A stretch of DNA of 64,000 nucleotides, from the IMG/VR virus record IMGVR_UViG_3300005096_000071, positions 1 to 64,000 of that record; one strand, given 5' to 3'. The translations under genes and the position numbers were made by a program. Under the pieces are notes generated by a model that ran no database searches, was not told where the DNA came from, and worked only from the letters and a program-made list of their open reading frames with translations. Source of the DNA: a virus. Of this stretch, positions 37,201-45,882 are shown in pieces (position 1 is the stretch's first letter; every line of letters begins with the position of its first letter).

Positions 37201-37460
37201 CGGTCTCGCCCCGTCTGACCGCCGACCCCGAAGCCGTTGGGGTTGTCGTCACCGGTGGGCGGTGTGGTGCGTAGCCAGACGACGATCTGGCTACCGCCGG
37301 CGTCGAGGAACCCGCGGTGGGGCTTTGCGTCGCTGGGGACGCCGTCGGGGCGGGGGGATCCCCACTCCTGGGCAACATCCCACTCTTGGATGTCGTGGAG
37401 CGGCCGCCCGGTGAAAACACAGCGGCCGGCGTTGGGGAGGGTGCGGGTTGGCGTCGTCAT
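37197..37460 (-). CDS. 87-aa cassette-driven protein
   Basis: Starts at the cassette ATG (MTTPTRTLPNAGRCVFTGRP). CVFTGRPLHDIQEWDVAQEW and beta-rich RGFLDAGGSQIVVWLRTTPP. First gene of the leftward operon 37460-35775. Unknown. Confidence 0.6.
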   Translation of the reverse strand: MTTPTRTLPNAGRCVFTGRPLHDIQEWDVAQEWGSPRPDGVPSDAKPHRGFLDAGGSQIVVWLRTTPPTGDDNPNGFGVGGQTGRDR

Positions 37461-37512
37461 TGCCCGAGCAACGTACACGCCGCGGGTGACCCGTGCAACC
37501 TGAAAAGTGCAC
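37461..37512 (-). promoter_or_regulatory. start cassette 17
   Basis: GTGCAC (flanking T-run reversed), TTGCAC, GTGTACGTT (TACGTT), 9 nt to ATG 37460, context GGGCAATGAC. Sits between this operon and the divergent tail module, 36 nt from the next + strand start. Confidence 0.75.
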
Positions 37513-37548
37513 GATGCCACAGTGCGCGTTCTGCGGTAGCCTGGGCTC

Positions 37549-38187
37549 ATGGCGACCCTTGTCCTGCGCGGCCCGCACGAACTGCAGGGCGCGATCATGG
37601 CGCTGGAGCGCGAGGCTACCAAGGCGGTGGAGCGATCCCTGGTGCGGGCGGGCCAGTATGGCCGGACCGTCATGCAGGCGCTCACGAAGCGCCAGGACGC
37701 GCGTGGCTCCGGGGCCTACGGAGCCAGCTTCATCACCGAAAGGATCAAGGGCGGCGCGATGATCACGAACACGGCGCGGCACTCGCTGTTCGTCGAACGG
37801 GGCCGGCGTCCGGGTCGGGCCCCTCCGCTCGATCCGATCATCGAGTGGGTGAAGGCCAAAGGGTTCGCAAAGACGGCGCTAAAGAAAGCCCGCCAGCGTC
37901 GGCGCGCGGCCTCGGGCAAGTCCAGGGTCCGGCGAAAGCCAGGCCCGAAAAAGATGAAGGGCCGGATCAAGGGCGCCCGGATCCCGCGGAAGCCGTCCGC
38001 CGCTACGGCCCGGTACCTCCGGCTGTTCAGCCATCAGATCGCGCGGCGGGTCCAGCGGAAGATCGCGAAGCGCGGCACGAAACCCCACTGGATCTTCAAG
38101 CGCTCGCTGCCGAAGATCGCGAAGAAAGCCAAGCAGCTGAGCAAGCAGGAACTGCGCAAGGTGTTCAGGTCCCCGCCGAGGAAGTAG
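37549..38187 (+). CDS. HK97 gp10-like / neck protein
   Basis: 212 aa. VERSLVRAGQYGRTVMQALT, then HSLFVERGRRPGRAPPLDPI and IEWVKAKGF is the pattern of HK97 gp10-type head-tail joining proteins ('vE-GT-----P-PFl-pa'). The long Lys/Arg-rich region (residues 100-165) is unusual for the family. TAGCCT lies 6 nt before the ATG, so possibly leaderless. First gene of the tail module. Confidence 0.65.
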   Translation: MATLVLRGPHELQGAIMALEREATKAVERSLVRAGQYGRTVMQALTKRQDARGSGAYGASFITERIKGGAMITNTARHSLFVERGRRPGRAPPLDPIIEWVKAKGFAKTALKKARQRRRAASGKSRVRRKPGPKKMKGRIKGARIPRKPSAATARYLRLFSHQIARRVQRKIAKRGTKPHWIFKRSLPKIAKKAKQLSKQELRKVFRSPPRK

Positions 38188-38197
38188 GATTACCGCG

Positions 38198-39049
38198 ATG
38201 GCTGAGGGCTCGACATTCATCCGCCGCCCGCGTGTCGCTGTGGATGGCGCAATTGAGGAGCCCGGCCGGTTCGCTCGCGATGGCGTCCTGCGGGTCGGGC
38301 CCGCTGGCGACACGGCGATCGTGGCCCAGCGCGACGGGACAGAGAAACTTGTCCCGAACCCGCAGGACCAAACGCAATTCGCCGCGGGGCTCACACCGGT
38401 CCAGCAAGACCGCACCCTTGACTCGTCGAGCGCGATGCAGATCGGTCTGTACTCGATGCTTCGCAACATGCGTGCGTGGCGCATTGGACTCGACGATCTC
38501 ATGAGGGAGGGCGACCTTCAGGCGTCGTCCTTCGAGTTGGCCCGCGTGTTCTTCGACTGGCCGCGTCAGGAAGATGCGATCGACCCGATGCCGTCGGCCA
38601 CCATCACCCTCCCAGAGGAGGAGGTGTACGGCCACCAGGGCATCGGCGGAGGCGTCATCCTGGAGGAGACCGCCGACCAGTGGGGGCCAGGCACGATCCT
38701 AAAAAAGACAGCGCACGCGACCACCACACTCAACCTGGTGATCTGGAGCGCCCACAAAGAGGAGCGCCGCGGGTTGAAGAAAGCACTACAGCGCGTGTTC
38801 CTGACCGAGCCGCACGAGGAGATGAGCGGCCGGCGTGTCGTCGTCCCGCAGTACTTTGACCGAGTCGCGCGGTTCGAGTTGCTTGGCATCCGCTACGATG
38901 ATGGCCAAGAAAGTGCACAATCAAACGAGTGGATCCTGGTAGCTCGGTTCGCCGCCGACATCGACGTGGTCGACCTCGTGACGCGGCCGCCGTACATGCA
39001 GCAGCCGGCGATTGCGGTCACTGCAACCTCCGCCCCCGACGACTGCTGA
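38198..39049 (+). CDS. tail terminator / completion protein (by position)
   Basis: 283 aa between the gp10-like gene and the sheath. TAGGAT lies 7 nt before the ATG. YSMLRNMRAWRIGLDDLMRE and ARVFFDWPRQEDAIDPMPSA, then GVILEETADQWGPGTILKKT and a strand-rich end. Position and size fit a contractile-tail terminator or connector; the sequence itself is not diagnostic. Confidence 0.55.
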   Translation: MAEGSTFIRRPRVAVDGAIEEPGRFARDGVLRVGPAGDTAIVAQRDGTEKLVPNPQDQTQFAAGLTPVQQDRTLDSSSAMQIGLYSMLRNMRAWRIGLDDLMREGDLQASSFELARVFFDWPRQEDAIDPMPSATITLPEEEVYGHQGIGGGVILEETADQWGPGTILKKTAHATTTLNLVIWSAHKEERRGLKKALQRVFLTEPHEEMSGRRVVVPQYFDRVARFELLGIRYDDGQESAQSNEWILVARFAADIDVVDLVTRPPYMQQPAIAVTATSAPDDC

Positions 39050-39118
39050 CGCGTTCGTCCGAGGTGGTGTTATGCTCAGCGCACCACATCCACTGCACCC
39101 ACTGCAGGAGAGACGAGC

Positions 39119-41653
39119 ATGGCGGGCTTCAAGCGAGTATTTCGAACCTTCCCCGGCTTCGATGTTCTGACGAACATCGAGTCCGTCAACATCATCGACA
39201 TCACGCCACCCGGCCGGATCGTCGGCACCGGCACCGGCACCGTGCTGCTTGTCGCCGAGTTCGAGCGCGGAGGATTCACTCCGCGCGAGGTCTTTGGCCC
39301 GACGGACCTGCAGACCAACTACGGGTCTCTGGGGCACGCGACGGTCACGAGCCAGTATGACGGCGCGGTAGCTCGTCGCTCGGGTGGTGATGAGGTGTGG
39401 AACGGTAACGGCTTCATCTGGCTGAGAAACAAGCGCTTCAGTCGGCTGGTGATCCAGCGCGTCGACAACTCCGGGGGCTCGGTCGCGTTCTCGCGGCTTG
39501 CTTGCCTCACCAGTGACGCAGTCGCACCGATCACGGGCGTGGTCACGGGTGACACTATCGAGTTCACCCGCAACGGCTCAGTGGCCGTCACCGCCACTCT
39601 CGTCGGGAACCCTGGCGTGATTGCTGGCACCGGCGGCACCTTTCCGACGCTGTTCACCGGTGGTGAAACGCTGGAGCTTCGCGTCGACGCGGACTCCACT
39701 CGGGTGATCGTCTTCACCGCGGCCGATCAAACCCGCGACAACGTCCGGGACCGGATCAACGCAACGCTGGCCCAGACCGTCGGAGTCGCCAACGCGACCG
39801 AAATCGATTTCCAGTCAGTCATCGGCGGGACCGATGGCCGCATTGAGATCGTGGGCGGCACCGGCGTGGCGACGATCGGCCATGTGGCCACCGCCGTTGC
39901 TCAGGTCTCGACCGGAACGGTCACCGCGAACGCCACGGGCGGTCCCTTCACAGTCCGCGTCAACCGGTTCACCGCTGGCGTTTCGACTGACTACGATCGC
40001 TCGTACACCGCCGGCGGTGGCGACACCACCACACAGGTGCGGGACGGTCTCCTCGCCGCGTACACGGCCGACCCGATCCCGGGGATCACGGTCACCGCTG
40101 GAGCTGGTGCCACGCTGGTATACACCGCGGCGATCAATATCCTGTTCACTCCAACGGTCACGGCTGAACCGAACGTCGGCGAGTTGACTTTCGCGGCTAC
40201 GACCACCGGCGTGGTCACAGTCGACGAGGGCGACGGCAACGTCCCGAACGTGGCCGAGATCGAGATCTCCGACGCGGTCTCGCTCCTCGACGCGCTCGCT
40301 GGCATCACCGCCGACGTCGACAACGACGGCAACATGCGGGCGTGTAACTCGGGCACCCCGGCCACCGGCACCCTGCAGGGCACTGGCGGCACCGCACTAA
40401 CGGCGTTCGGGTTCGACCTCACCACGCTGGCCGACGCGGCCGACGCGGCCGACGTCACCATCCTCGCCGGCACGCGGGTCCAGGACTCCAGCGCGACCGG
40501 GACCATATGGGTCACCATCGAGGACATCGAGACCGGCACCGCGGGGGGTTCATGGTCGGCACGTGTCCGGCCGTGGGCCGACACCGACACCGCGCTGGCA
40601 ACGTCGATCGGCAACGCGACGATCGTCCTCGACACGCTCCCCGATGGGTTCAGTGTGACGAACGCAGCGGCGATCACTCGGCTCACGCAGTCGCAGATCG
40701 AGGGCCGCTACCGCACAGCCCTGGAGTCCACACTCGACCAATCGAGCGATGCGTTCCAGGCCAACATGGTGTGCTCCGCTCGGTCGTCCGAGTCGCTCAT
40801 GCGCTACGTTCGCCAGAACGCGCTCGACGCAACCCGGCAGGGCATGTTCGCCCGCAAGGCTGTGATTCGTCCGCCCCTCGGGACCTCGCGGACTGACCTC
40901 CGCGCGTCGACCGGTGTCGGCGTAGCGAACACGACGATCGGTCGCGACGAGCGCGTCCTGTACTGCGGGATCGGATTCACGACTCAGATCCCGGAGATCC
41001 AGGAGGTCGGCACCAACGGCGGAATCGGGTTCACCTCCGACGGGATCATCGAGGTCGGCAGCGATGGGTTCTATGCCTCCGTTCGCTCGATCCTCAACCC
41101 CGAGGAGAACGCGGGCCAGCGGCTGACCGACACCAACGTGGAGGGGATCAACGTACTCACCCTGGAGGACGCGTACAACACCGCGGAGGGCGGTGTTGCG
41201 CTCACAGAGGACGACTACATCTCGTTCAAGGCGAACGGGATCATCGCGGCACGGTTCGACCGGCAGAGCGGCGCGATCTTTCAGTCCGACGTGACCAGCG
41301 TCGATCCATTGGTGGAGAGCGTGAAGGCCGACGGCAACCGCCGGTTCTTCGCTGACTTCATCATCGACACCCTCGGTGAGACGGGGCTGAAGTACGTCAA
41401 AAAGCTCCAGACCCCCAACCGTCGCCGGGCGATGCTCAGCGAACTGAGCGGGTTCCTGCGGCTGCTCAAGTCGGAGAATCAACCCGAGACTTCGCGCTTG
41501 CTCGCATACAGCATCCGCGACGACACGACCCGAGAACAGCGCGAGATCGGGATCATGGTCGTTGTCGTGCGGGTGAAGATGCACCCCGATATCAAGGCGC
41601 TCGTTTACCGGGTCGAGGTCGGTACTACCGTCCAGATCGAAGAGGCGGCCTAA
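39119..41653 (+). CDS. tail sheath protein
   Basis: 844 aa with a strong ribosome site (GGAGAG). The C-terminal 300 residues carry the sheath core: ARSSESLMRYVRQNALDATR, LTEDDYISFKANGIIAARFD, then RFFADFIIDTLGETGLKYVK and REIGIMVVVVRVKMHPDIKA. The N-terminal 50 residues (FKRVFRTFPGFDVLTNIESV) lead into a long Thr/Val/Ala-rich insertion (residues about 150-480), a surface domain that makes this larger than T4 gp18 (about 660 aa). Polymerises round the tail tube and contracts. Followed by the tube gene. Confidence 0.9.
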   Translation: MAGFKRVFRTFPGFDVLTNIESVNIIDITPPGRIVGTGTGTVLLVAEFERGGFTPREVFGPTDLQTNYGSLGHATVTSQYDGAVARRSGGDEVWNGNGFIWLRNKRFSRLVIQRVDNSGGSVAFSRLACLTSDAVAPITGVVTGDTIEFTRNGSVAVTATLVGNPGVIAGTGGTFPTLFTGGETLELRVDADSTRVIVFTAADQTRDNVRDRINATLAQTVGVANATEIDFQSVIGGTDGRIEIVGGTGVATIGHVATAVAQVSTGTVTANATGGPFTVRVNRFTAGVSTDYDRSYTAGGGDTTTQVRDGLLAAYTADPIPGITVTAGAGATLVYTAAINILFTPTVTAEPNVGELTFAATTTGVVTVDEGDGNVPNVAEIEISDAVSLLDALAGITADVDNDGNMRACNSGTPATGTLQGTGGTALTAFGFDLTTLADAADAADVTILAGTRVQDSSATGTIWVTIEDIETGTAGGSWSARVRPWADTDTALATSIGNATIVLDTLPDGFSVTNAAAITRLTQSQIEGRYRTALESTLDQSSDAFQANMVCSARSSESLMRYVRQNALDATRQGMFARKAVIRPPLGTSRTDLRASTGVGVANTTIGRDERVLYCGIGFTTQIPEIQEVGTNGGIGFTSDGIIEVGSDGFYASVRSILNPEENAGQRLTDTNVEGINVLTLEDAYNTAEGGVALTEDDYISFKANGIIAARFDRQSGAIFQSDVTSVDPLVESVKADGNRRFFADFIIDTLGETGLKYVKKLQTPNRRRAMLSELSGFLRLLKSENQPETSRLLAYSIRDDTTREQREIGIMVVVVRVKMHPDIKALVYRVEVGTTVQIEEAA

Positions 41654-41679
41654 TCAGCCTGAAGTAGGAGGACCAACCG

Positions 41680-42114
41680 ATGCCCGAACAAAGAGTAAAA
41701 GGCCAGGAGACGATCCTGACCATCATCAAAGACGGCGAACTGCAAGCTCGGATCGACAGCATCTCCGACACGGAAACGACCTTCATGTTGGAGAGCCTGG
41801 AGGAGGACTACCTGGGGGAAACCGCCTCCCGGTACGACTCGATCTTCAAGGGCATGCGGATCCGGATCTCCGGCCACATGACGAACAAGCAGGTGATCGA
41901 CTTCGCCGACACGGTGGTCGCTCGCGCGCAGCGTCGCGCCGGCGGTGCCAACCGGATCGACATGGCGACGACGTTCATCTTTCCAGGTGGCGACCTCATC
42001 ACCGTCAACCTCCCGGATCTGCATTTCGCCGAGGTCCCGCTAAACACGGGCTCGCGATCCGACTACGTCCAGTTCACGCTCGAAGGCATGACCTCCGAGT
42101 ACGAGCTGCTCTAA
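41680..42114 (+). CDS. tail tube protein
   Basis: 144 aa with AGGAGG ribosome site. GQETILTIIKDGELQARIDS...FKGMRIRISGHMTNKQVIDF...ADTVVARAQRRAGGA, ending VQFTLEGMTSEYELL. Size and position directly after the sheath fit gp19-type tube proteins. Forms the hexameric inner tube. Confidence 0.85.
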   Translation: MPEQRVKGQETILTIIKDGELQARIDSISDTETTFMLESLEEDYLGETASRYDSIFKGMRIRISGHMTNKQVIDFADTVVARAQRRAGGANRIDMATTFIFPGGDLITVNLPDLHFAEVPLNTGSRSDYVQFTLEGMTSEYELL

Positions 42115-42458
42115 GTCTCCCCCTCCTCCTTCAAGTCGTCGTTGCTCACGAAGCCGCTCGCATCATCCGGTGCGAGCGGCTTCTTTCCGTCGAGCGCTTC
42201 GCACAAGGTAGCGAGCGGCACGAGTATCGCGCTCTGCCTGACCCATCGGTGGGCGACGCGGCGCCACTTCGTTATCCACACACGCTCGGGCCCCCACTCC
42301 TCCCGGAAGGGCTTGCGGTCCTGGACCCCGATCGCGAGTGAGCACCACCCGCCGCTGTGGCTAAGGACGTGTCGCCACAGTTCGCGCCGCCGCACAACCC
42401 CGTCGCCCTCGACCGTTCCGACGATGTCGTCGATCGTGTCGGCCTCGCCATATTTCAC
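42111..42458 (-). CDS. hypothetical protein, 115 aa
   Basis: GTG 42458 (MKYGEADTIDDIVGTVEGDG), GTGA overlap with the DUF1643 stop. WRHVLSHSGGWCSLAIGVQD...WGPERVWITKWRRVAHRWVR; Trp/Arg-rich. Last gene of the leftward block, overlapping the tube stop by 4 nt. Unknown. Confidence 0.55.
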   Translation of the reverse strand: MKYGEADTIDDIVGTVEGDGVVRRRELWRHVLSHSGGWCSLAIGVQDRKPFREEWGPERVWITKWRRVAHRWVRQSAILVPLATLCEALDGKKPLAPDDASGFVSNDDLKEEGET

Positions 42459-42955
42459 GTCGGAGCCACCCACGGGGACGGCTCCAGCGTTTTCCGCAGA
42501 TAGAGCGGGTGCCAGGGCTGGCCGGCTTGCGTCGTTTTGAGGCACATCAGAGGCACGCCAATAAGGAGCCCCACCACCTCGCTGACCCGCTCCGGCCTCG
42601 CGTTCCCGCCCCACCCCAGCATGACGAGCTGGGCGCTCCTGGTTGCCACGATGATGTGCTCGTCGTTCTCCGGGCCCACTGGGTCATCGACCTGCCACAA
42701 CCCCTTCGGGTCGGTAGAGCGGAGCGCGTAGAGGTTGACGATCTCCATCGAGTCGTAGCCCCACGCTCGCGAGTACCCGGCGCACCGCCGGAGCGTGGGA
42801 TCCAGGACATTCTCGTCGGCCGTGCTCGGGTTCAGCATCAGCCACACGACCCGCCCGCGCCCGCCGTGCCCCCACTCCCTCCAGAGCCGGTACCGGTAGA
42901 CACGAGACAAGCTGAAGATCGCCCCCTGGTCGGGCCAGATTGACGCCTGGGTCAT
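42455..42955 (-). CDS. DUF1643 family protein
   Basis: 166 aa. RYRLWREWGHGGRGRVVWLM then LNPSTADENVLDPTLRRCAG and GYDSMEIVNLYALRSTDPKG is the DUF1643 signature ('RY-L-R-W------ViMlNPS-Ad---DpT-r-c---a---Gyg---v-NLfa-r-tdP--L'). Full length. Function not known; frequent in phages and plasmids. Overlaps thyA by 1 nt. Confidence 0.85.
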   Translation of the reverse strand: MTQASIWPDQGAIFSLSRVYRYRLWREWGHGGRGRVVWLMLNPSTADENVLDPTLRRCAGYSRAWGYDSMEIVNLYALRSTDPKGLWQVDDPVGPENDEHIIVATRSAQLVMLGWGGNARPERVSEVVGLLIGVPLMCLKTTQAGQPWHPLYLRKTLEPSPWVAPT

Positions 42956-43803
42956 TACGAGATCGGTGCTTCAATGAAGGGGTGGTGGCTGTACCCTTCC
43001 AGCGCGAAGTGCTTGGGCTCGAACAGTTCGAACAGGTGATCCTCCGTCGGGCACAGCTTCTCCGTGTCAACGAAGGCCGTCCGGTCGAGGGCCGCCGTCG
43101 GCATCGGCCGGGTGTCCCGGAGTAGCTGGGTCCGCGCCTGATCGACGTGATTTTTGTACAGGTGCGCGCTGCCGAAGTTCATCACCAGCCGCCCGGGTTC
43201 GAGCCCGACCACGGCCGCGATGATGTGGGTGAGAGCCGCGTACATCACGATATTGAACGGGACTCCGAGGAACCAGTCCGCGGACCGCTGGACCATCATC
43301 GTGTTGAGCCGCCCCCGTTGCACGTTGAATTGGTAGTACAGGTGGCACGGCGGTAGCTGCATGGCATGGATCTCCCCGGCGTTCCACGCCGACACGATGA
43401 TCCGCCGGCTGTCCGGATTGGTCCGTAGCATGTGGACCGCATTGACCAGCTGGTCAACCGTCGCCGGCCATCCACCCTCACCGGCCGCACGCCACGCTCG
43501 CCATTGCGCGCCGTAGATGGGGCCCAGTTCGCCGTCCTTCGCCCACTTGTCCCAGTACTTCACGCCCAACCCGTGGAGACTGGCGGTGTCGGTGAACCCG
43601 TACATCATCCACGCCAGTTCTGCGATCGCCTTGGGCCACCTAACCTCCTTGGTCGTCAGGGCCGGGAACCCGTCGGCGAGGTCGCACGAGAGTTGCGGCC
43701 CCCAGACTTCAATCGTCCCCGTTCCGGTTCTGTCGTTTTGCTCGACCCCTTCGTCGAGGATTCGGGACATCACCTCCAGGTACTGCTCCTCCATCGTTGC
43801 CAT
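42955..43803 (-). CDS. thyA: thymidylate synthase
   Basis: 282 aa; converts dUMP to dTMP with methylene-tetrahydrofolate. Visible landmarks: RTGTGT (dUMP phosphate loop), FPALTTKE, AWMMYGFTD, then catalytic Cys in LPPCHLYYQFNV, QRSADWFLGVPFNI and the late YSHHPFIEAPIS end. Length is normal for ThyA (264 in E. coli). Start at 43803 or 9 nt in (MEEQYLEV). Its 5' end overlaps the preceding gene by 95 nt. Boosts thymidine supply for phage replication. Confidence 0.97.
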   Translation of the reverse strand: MATMEEQYLEVMSRILDEGVEQNDRTGTGTIEVWGPQLSCDLADGFPALTTKEVRWPKAIAELAWMMYGFTDTASLHGLGVKYWDKWAKDGELGPIYGAQWRAWRAAGEGGWPATVDQLVNAVHMLRTNPDSRRIIVSAWNAGEIHAMQLPPCHLYYQFNVQRGRLNTMMVQRSADWFLGVPFNIVMYAALTHIIAAVVGLEPGRLVMNFGSAHLYKNHVDQARTQLLRDTRPMPTAALDRTAFVDTEKLCPTEDHLFELFEPKHFALEGYSHHPFIEAPIS

Positions 43804-44101
43804 CGTCTGCGCTCACTCCTGCCGGCTCTGCCGGCGGCTGGGGTTTAGGCGGTGTCAACTCGGCTTTGGGCGCGGGCTCCACCGGGGGCGCCTCTGCGGT
43901 AGGGGACGCGGTGGCCCACCCGAGAGACGCAACTGTGCCGGGAGAGCACCCAGCGGCACGGAGCGCCAACGACATCGCTTGGCGTCCCTGTCGGGACACG
44001 GCGCGCGGGTGGACGCAGTAAGTCTCGCCGGCCTCGACCGCCGCAGTCACGGCGGCCGCTTGCTCTTTGGTGGCCGGGAGAGTGATCGGAATGTGCTTCA
44101 T
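43709..44101 (-). CDS. helical protein with Pro-rich tail
   Basis: 130 aa from ATG 44101 (MKHIPITLPATKEQAAAVTA). Residues 1-60 helical with a small HTH-like look (GRQAMSLALRAAGCSPGTVA), then Pro/Ala/Glu/Lys-rich and a basic end. Overlaps thyA by 95 nt, so its C-terminus or the thyA start may be mis-set. Unknown. Confidence 0.5.
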   Translation of the reverse strand: MKHIPITLPATKEQAAAVTAAVEAGETYCVHPRAVSRQGRQAMSLALRAAGCSPGTVASLGWATASPTAEAPPVEPAPKAELTPPKPQPPAEPAGVSADDGNDGGAVPGGDVPNPRRRGRAKRQNRNGDD

Positions 44102-44322
44102 GCGGCCAAGGGTACTACGCGGAACGACACGGTCGCCCGCAGGTAGCCGCGTGTCGCGGCAAAGTTCCGCCGCACCTCGGACTCCGTCGCCCACCCGCGG
44201 AAGGCTGAGCCGCGTGCGATGTTCTTCCCGTTCGGCGCGACGAGCCTCCATTGCCAGCGGCCGCTCCGCATCTGGTAGTAGACGACGGTGGCCCGCGTGG
44301 GCTTGGCCCGCCTGCGGCTCAT
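44098..44322 (-). CDS. DUF1508-like (YegP-type) small protein
   Basis: 74 aa. VVYYQMRSGRWQWRLVAPNG then KNIARGSAFRGWATESEVRR follows DUF1508: 'F-iy-s--g-wrWrl-a-NG--ia-s--gy-sk--a---i'. Small beta-alpha domain of unknown function. Coupled to its neighbours by 4-nt overlaps. Confidence 0.7.
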   Translation of the reverse strand: MSRRRAKPTRATVVYYQMRSGRWQWRLVAPNGKNIARGSAFRGWATESEVRRNFAATRGYLRATVSFRVVPLAA

Positions 44323-44588
44323 CCCCGCCCCGTCTCTTTCGAGTCCTCTACCCCCGGGAGGTCTTCCTGGCCGTACCGCTCGGCCATGAGTCCGATCAAC
44401 TCCGACTCTGCGCGGAGCAAGATCCGGGTAACCGCGCGGTCGTTGGCCTTCATCGCTTTGTTTCGCGAGCGGCGGCAGCTGTTGATCGCGGTGTCGATGG
44501 GATCGACACCCTCGTCCTCGCCCTCGTCCTCGTCGGACGCGGCGGGTGTGGTGACGGGGGCGGCGTTGGTCTCGGGTGTCTGGCTCAT
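44319..44588 (-). CDS. 89-aa protein, acidic N-terminus
   Basis: From ATG 44588 (MSQTPETNAAPVTTPAASDE). Asp/Glu-rich residues 18-30, then a helical Arg-rich core (DTAINSCRRSRNKAMKANDR). Unknown function. Confidence 0.55.
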   Translation of the reverse strand: MSQTPETNAAPVTTPAASDEDEGEDEGVDPIDTAINSCRRSRNKAMKANDRAVTRILLRAESELIGLMAERYGQEDLPGVEDSKETGRG

Positions 44589-45184
44589 AGGGTCGTCTCC
44601 TGTTCGATGCAATTTGGTTTGGCGCTGAGGATGCGGCCGAGGTGGCCGCTCTCGGTGACGCGGAAGCGGATCCGGGTCCGCGGTCCGTTCCATCCCAGGA
44701 GGATGACGGAGATCCGCTTGCTCGGATCGCCGCGGGGGCGCCAGAAAGACACGGCGACGGGGGTTACCACAATGGGCTCCACGTCCGCGACCGGTACAGG
44801 CGCAAGCTTCCGCCGTGGCCCGATCGGGGGGATCGCCCGGCGCTTACCCTTGCGTCGTCCGTTGCCGCGGTACCGCATCATCCCGCCATCCTTCAGGTGG
44901 ACAGTCACCAGGGCTTTGCGGCCGTGCACCGCTACGTGGTCGCGCAGCTTGATCACCGCGTTGGCGTCCATCACCACGCGGCGCATCTCGACCTTACCGC
45001 GGCAGCGGACCGTTATGGTCGCGATGTCGTCCGGGTGGACGTCGTCCTGCCCCGCTCGGTCGTCCTCGGAAAAGTACCGCGTTTCGCGCCGAGGCTGCGC
45101 TCGGCCTCGCCAGACCGGTCCGGTGGACTGTGGGCGTCCGGGTTCCCTTATGAGCTTCCCGTCCGTCGGATTGAGGTATTGCAT
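44585..45184 (-). CDS. hypothetical basic protein, 199 aa
   Basis: MQYLNPTDGKLIREPGRPQS; beta-rich with TITVRCRGKVEMRRVVMDAN and KALVTVHLKDGGMMRYRGNG, ending in a second beta unit (SKRISVILLGWNGPRTRIRF). Strongly basic, so nucleic-acid contact is plausible. Unknown family. Confidence 0.55.
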   Translation of the reverse strand: MQYLNPTDGKLIREPGRPQSTGPVWRGRAQPRRETRYFSEDDRAGQDDVHPDDIATITVRCRGKVEMRRVVMDANAVIKLRDHVAVHGRKALVTVHLKDGGMMRYRGNGRRKGKRRAIPPIGPRRKLAPVPVADVEPIVVTPVAVSFWRPRGDPSKRISVILLGWNGPRTRIRFRVTESGHLGRILSAKPNCIEQETTL

Positions 45185-45225
45185 CGGATTGTGAATCTAT
45201 ACGGTCACGGCTAAGTCCGCAACGG

Positions 45226-45882
45226 TCAGGGTGCATTTTCACCTGGATCCCAGGCGGATGAAAAGTCACGATCGGCGAATAACTCCGCCAAACCCGTGAT
45301 CTGTTTCAGACGTAGAACCTCGTCGCTACACATCCCCAGCTCTTCCTGTATTTTCTTGTCGCGCCAGCCAGCCTTGTACAACATCCGCACGACCTCGGAC
45401 ATCGCATCGACGCGGTGCTCCCCACGCGCCCGATTGTGCTCGACAGTCGCCGCGATTCTCGACCCGTCATCAGTCCTACTCGCGCGGATCTGGGTCACTG
45501 GTAAACGACCATGCACGCTTTCGCTGACCTCCTTGATCTCCTTTCCCACACGGCTGCGATGGAACCCATCCACCACCACCACCACGCCATCGTCCACCTC
45601 GTGCGCGACGATCGGCATCGTGTACCCATTTGCCACGACGGAATGAGCGAGCAATTTCATTTCTGGCGGAGCCACAGTATTCGGGTTGTAGTCGTTGCCA
45701 CGCACGTCGTCAGCTCGGACCCACTGGACGAGGTCAACAGGGTGCTCCCGCAGAGGTGAAATCTCGTGGATGTGCAGCCTCGCAGTATTGATTGCATCGA
45801 TCCTGTCGTCGAGATCTGAGATCTCGCCGAGGGCTGTCGCAAGTTCACGAGCTAACTCGTCCGCCTTTTTTACAGTCCCCAT
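45226..45882 (-). CDS. ParB-like nuclease-domain protein (IbrB-like)
   Basis: 218 aa. Core: VQWVRADDVRGNDYNPNTVA, PEMKLLAHSVVANGYTMPIV and VVVVDGFHRSRVGKEIKEVS, the ParB/Srx motif set with 'G-HR'; then TVEHNRARGEHRVDAMSEVV (typical 'E-N--Rg-H' of ParB-like modules) and a helix-turn-helix (DKKIQEELGMCSDEVLRLKQ). Overlaps the IbrA-like gene by 13 nt. In enterobacterial prophages IbrB is paired with IbrA. GC is lower than in the surrounding phage genes. Confidence 0.75.
   Translation of the reverse strand: MGTVKKADELARELATALGEISDLDDRIDAINTARLHIHEISPLREHPVDLVQWVRADDVRGNDYNPNTVAPPEMKLLAHSVVANGYTMPIVAHEVDDGVVVVVDGFHRSRVGKEIKEVSESVHGRLPVTQIRASRTDDGSRIAATVEHNRARGEHRVDAMSEVVRMLYKAGWRDKKIQEELGMCSDEVLRLKQITGLAELFADRDFSSAWDPGENAP

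Noticed and set aside
39991-40686. 231-codon - strand frame inside the sheath gene
   Set aside because: Val/Ser/Ala-rich antisense shadow of the sheath insertion domain.
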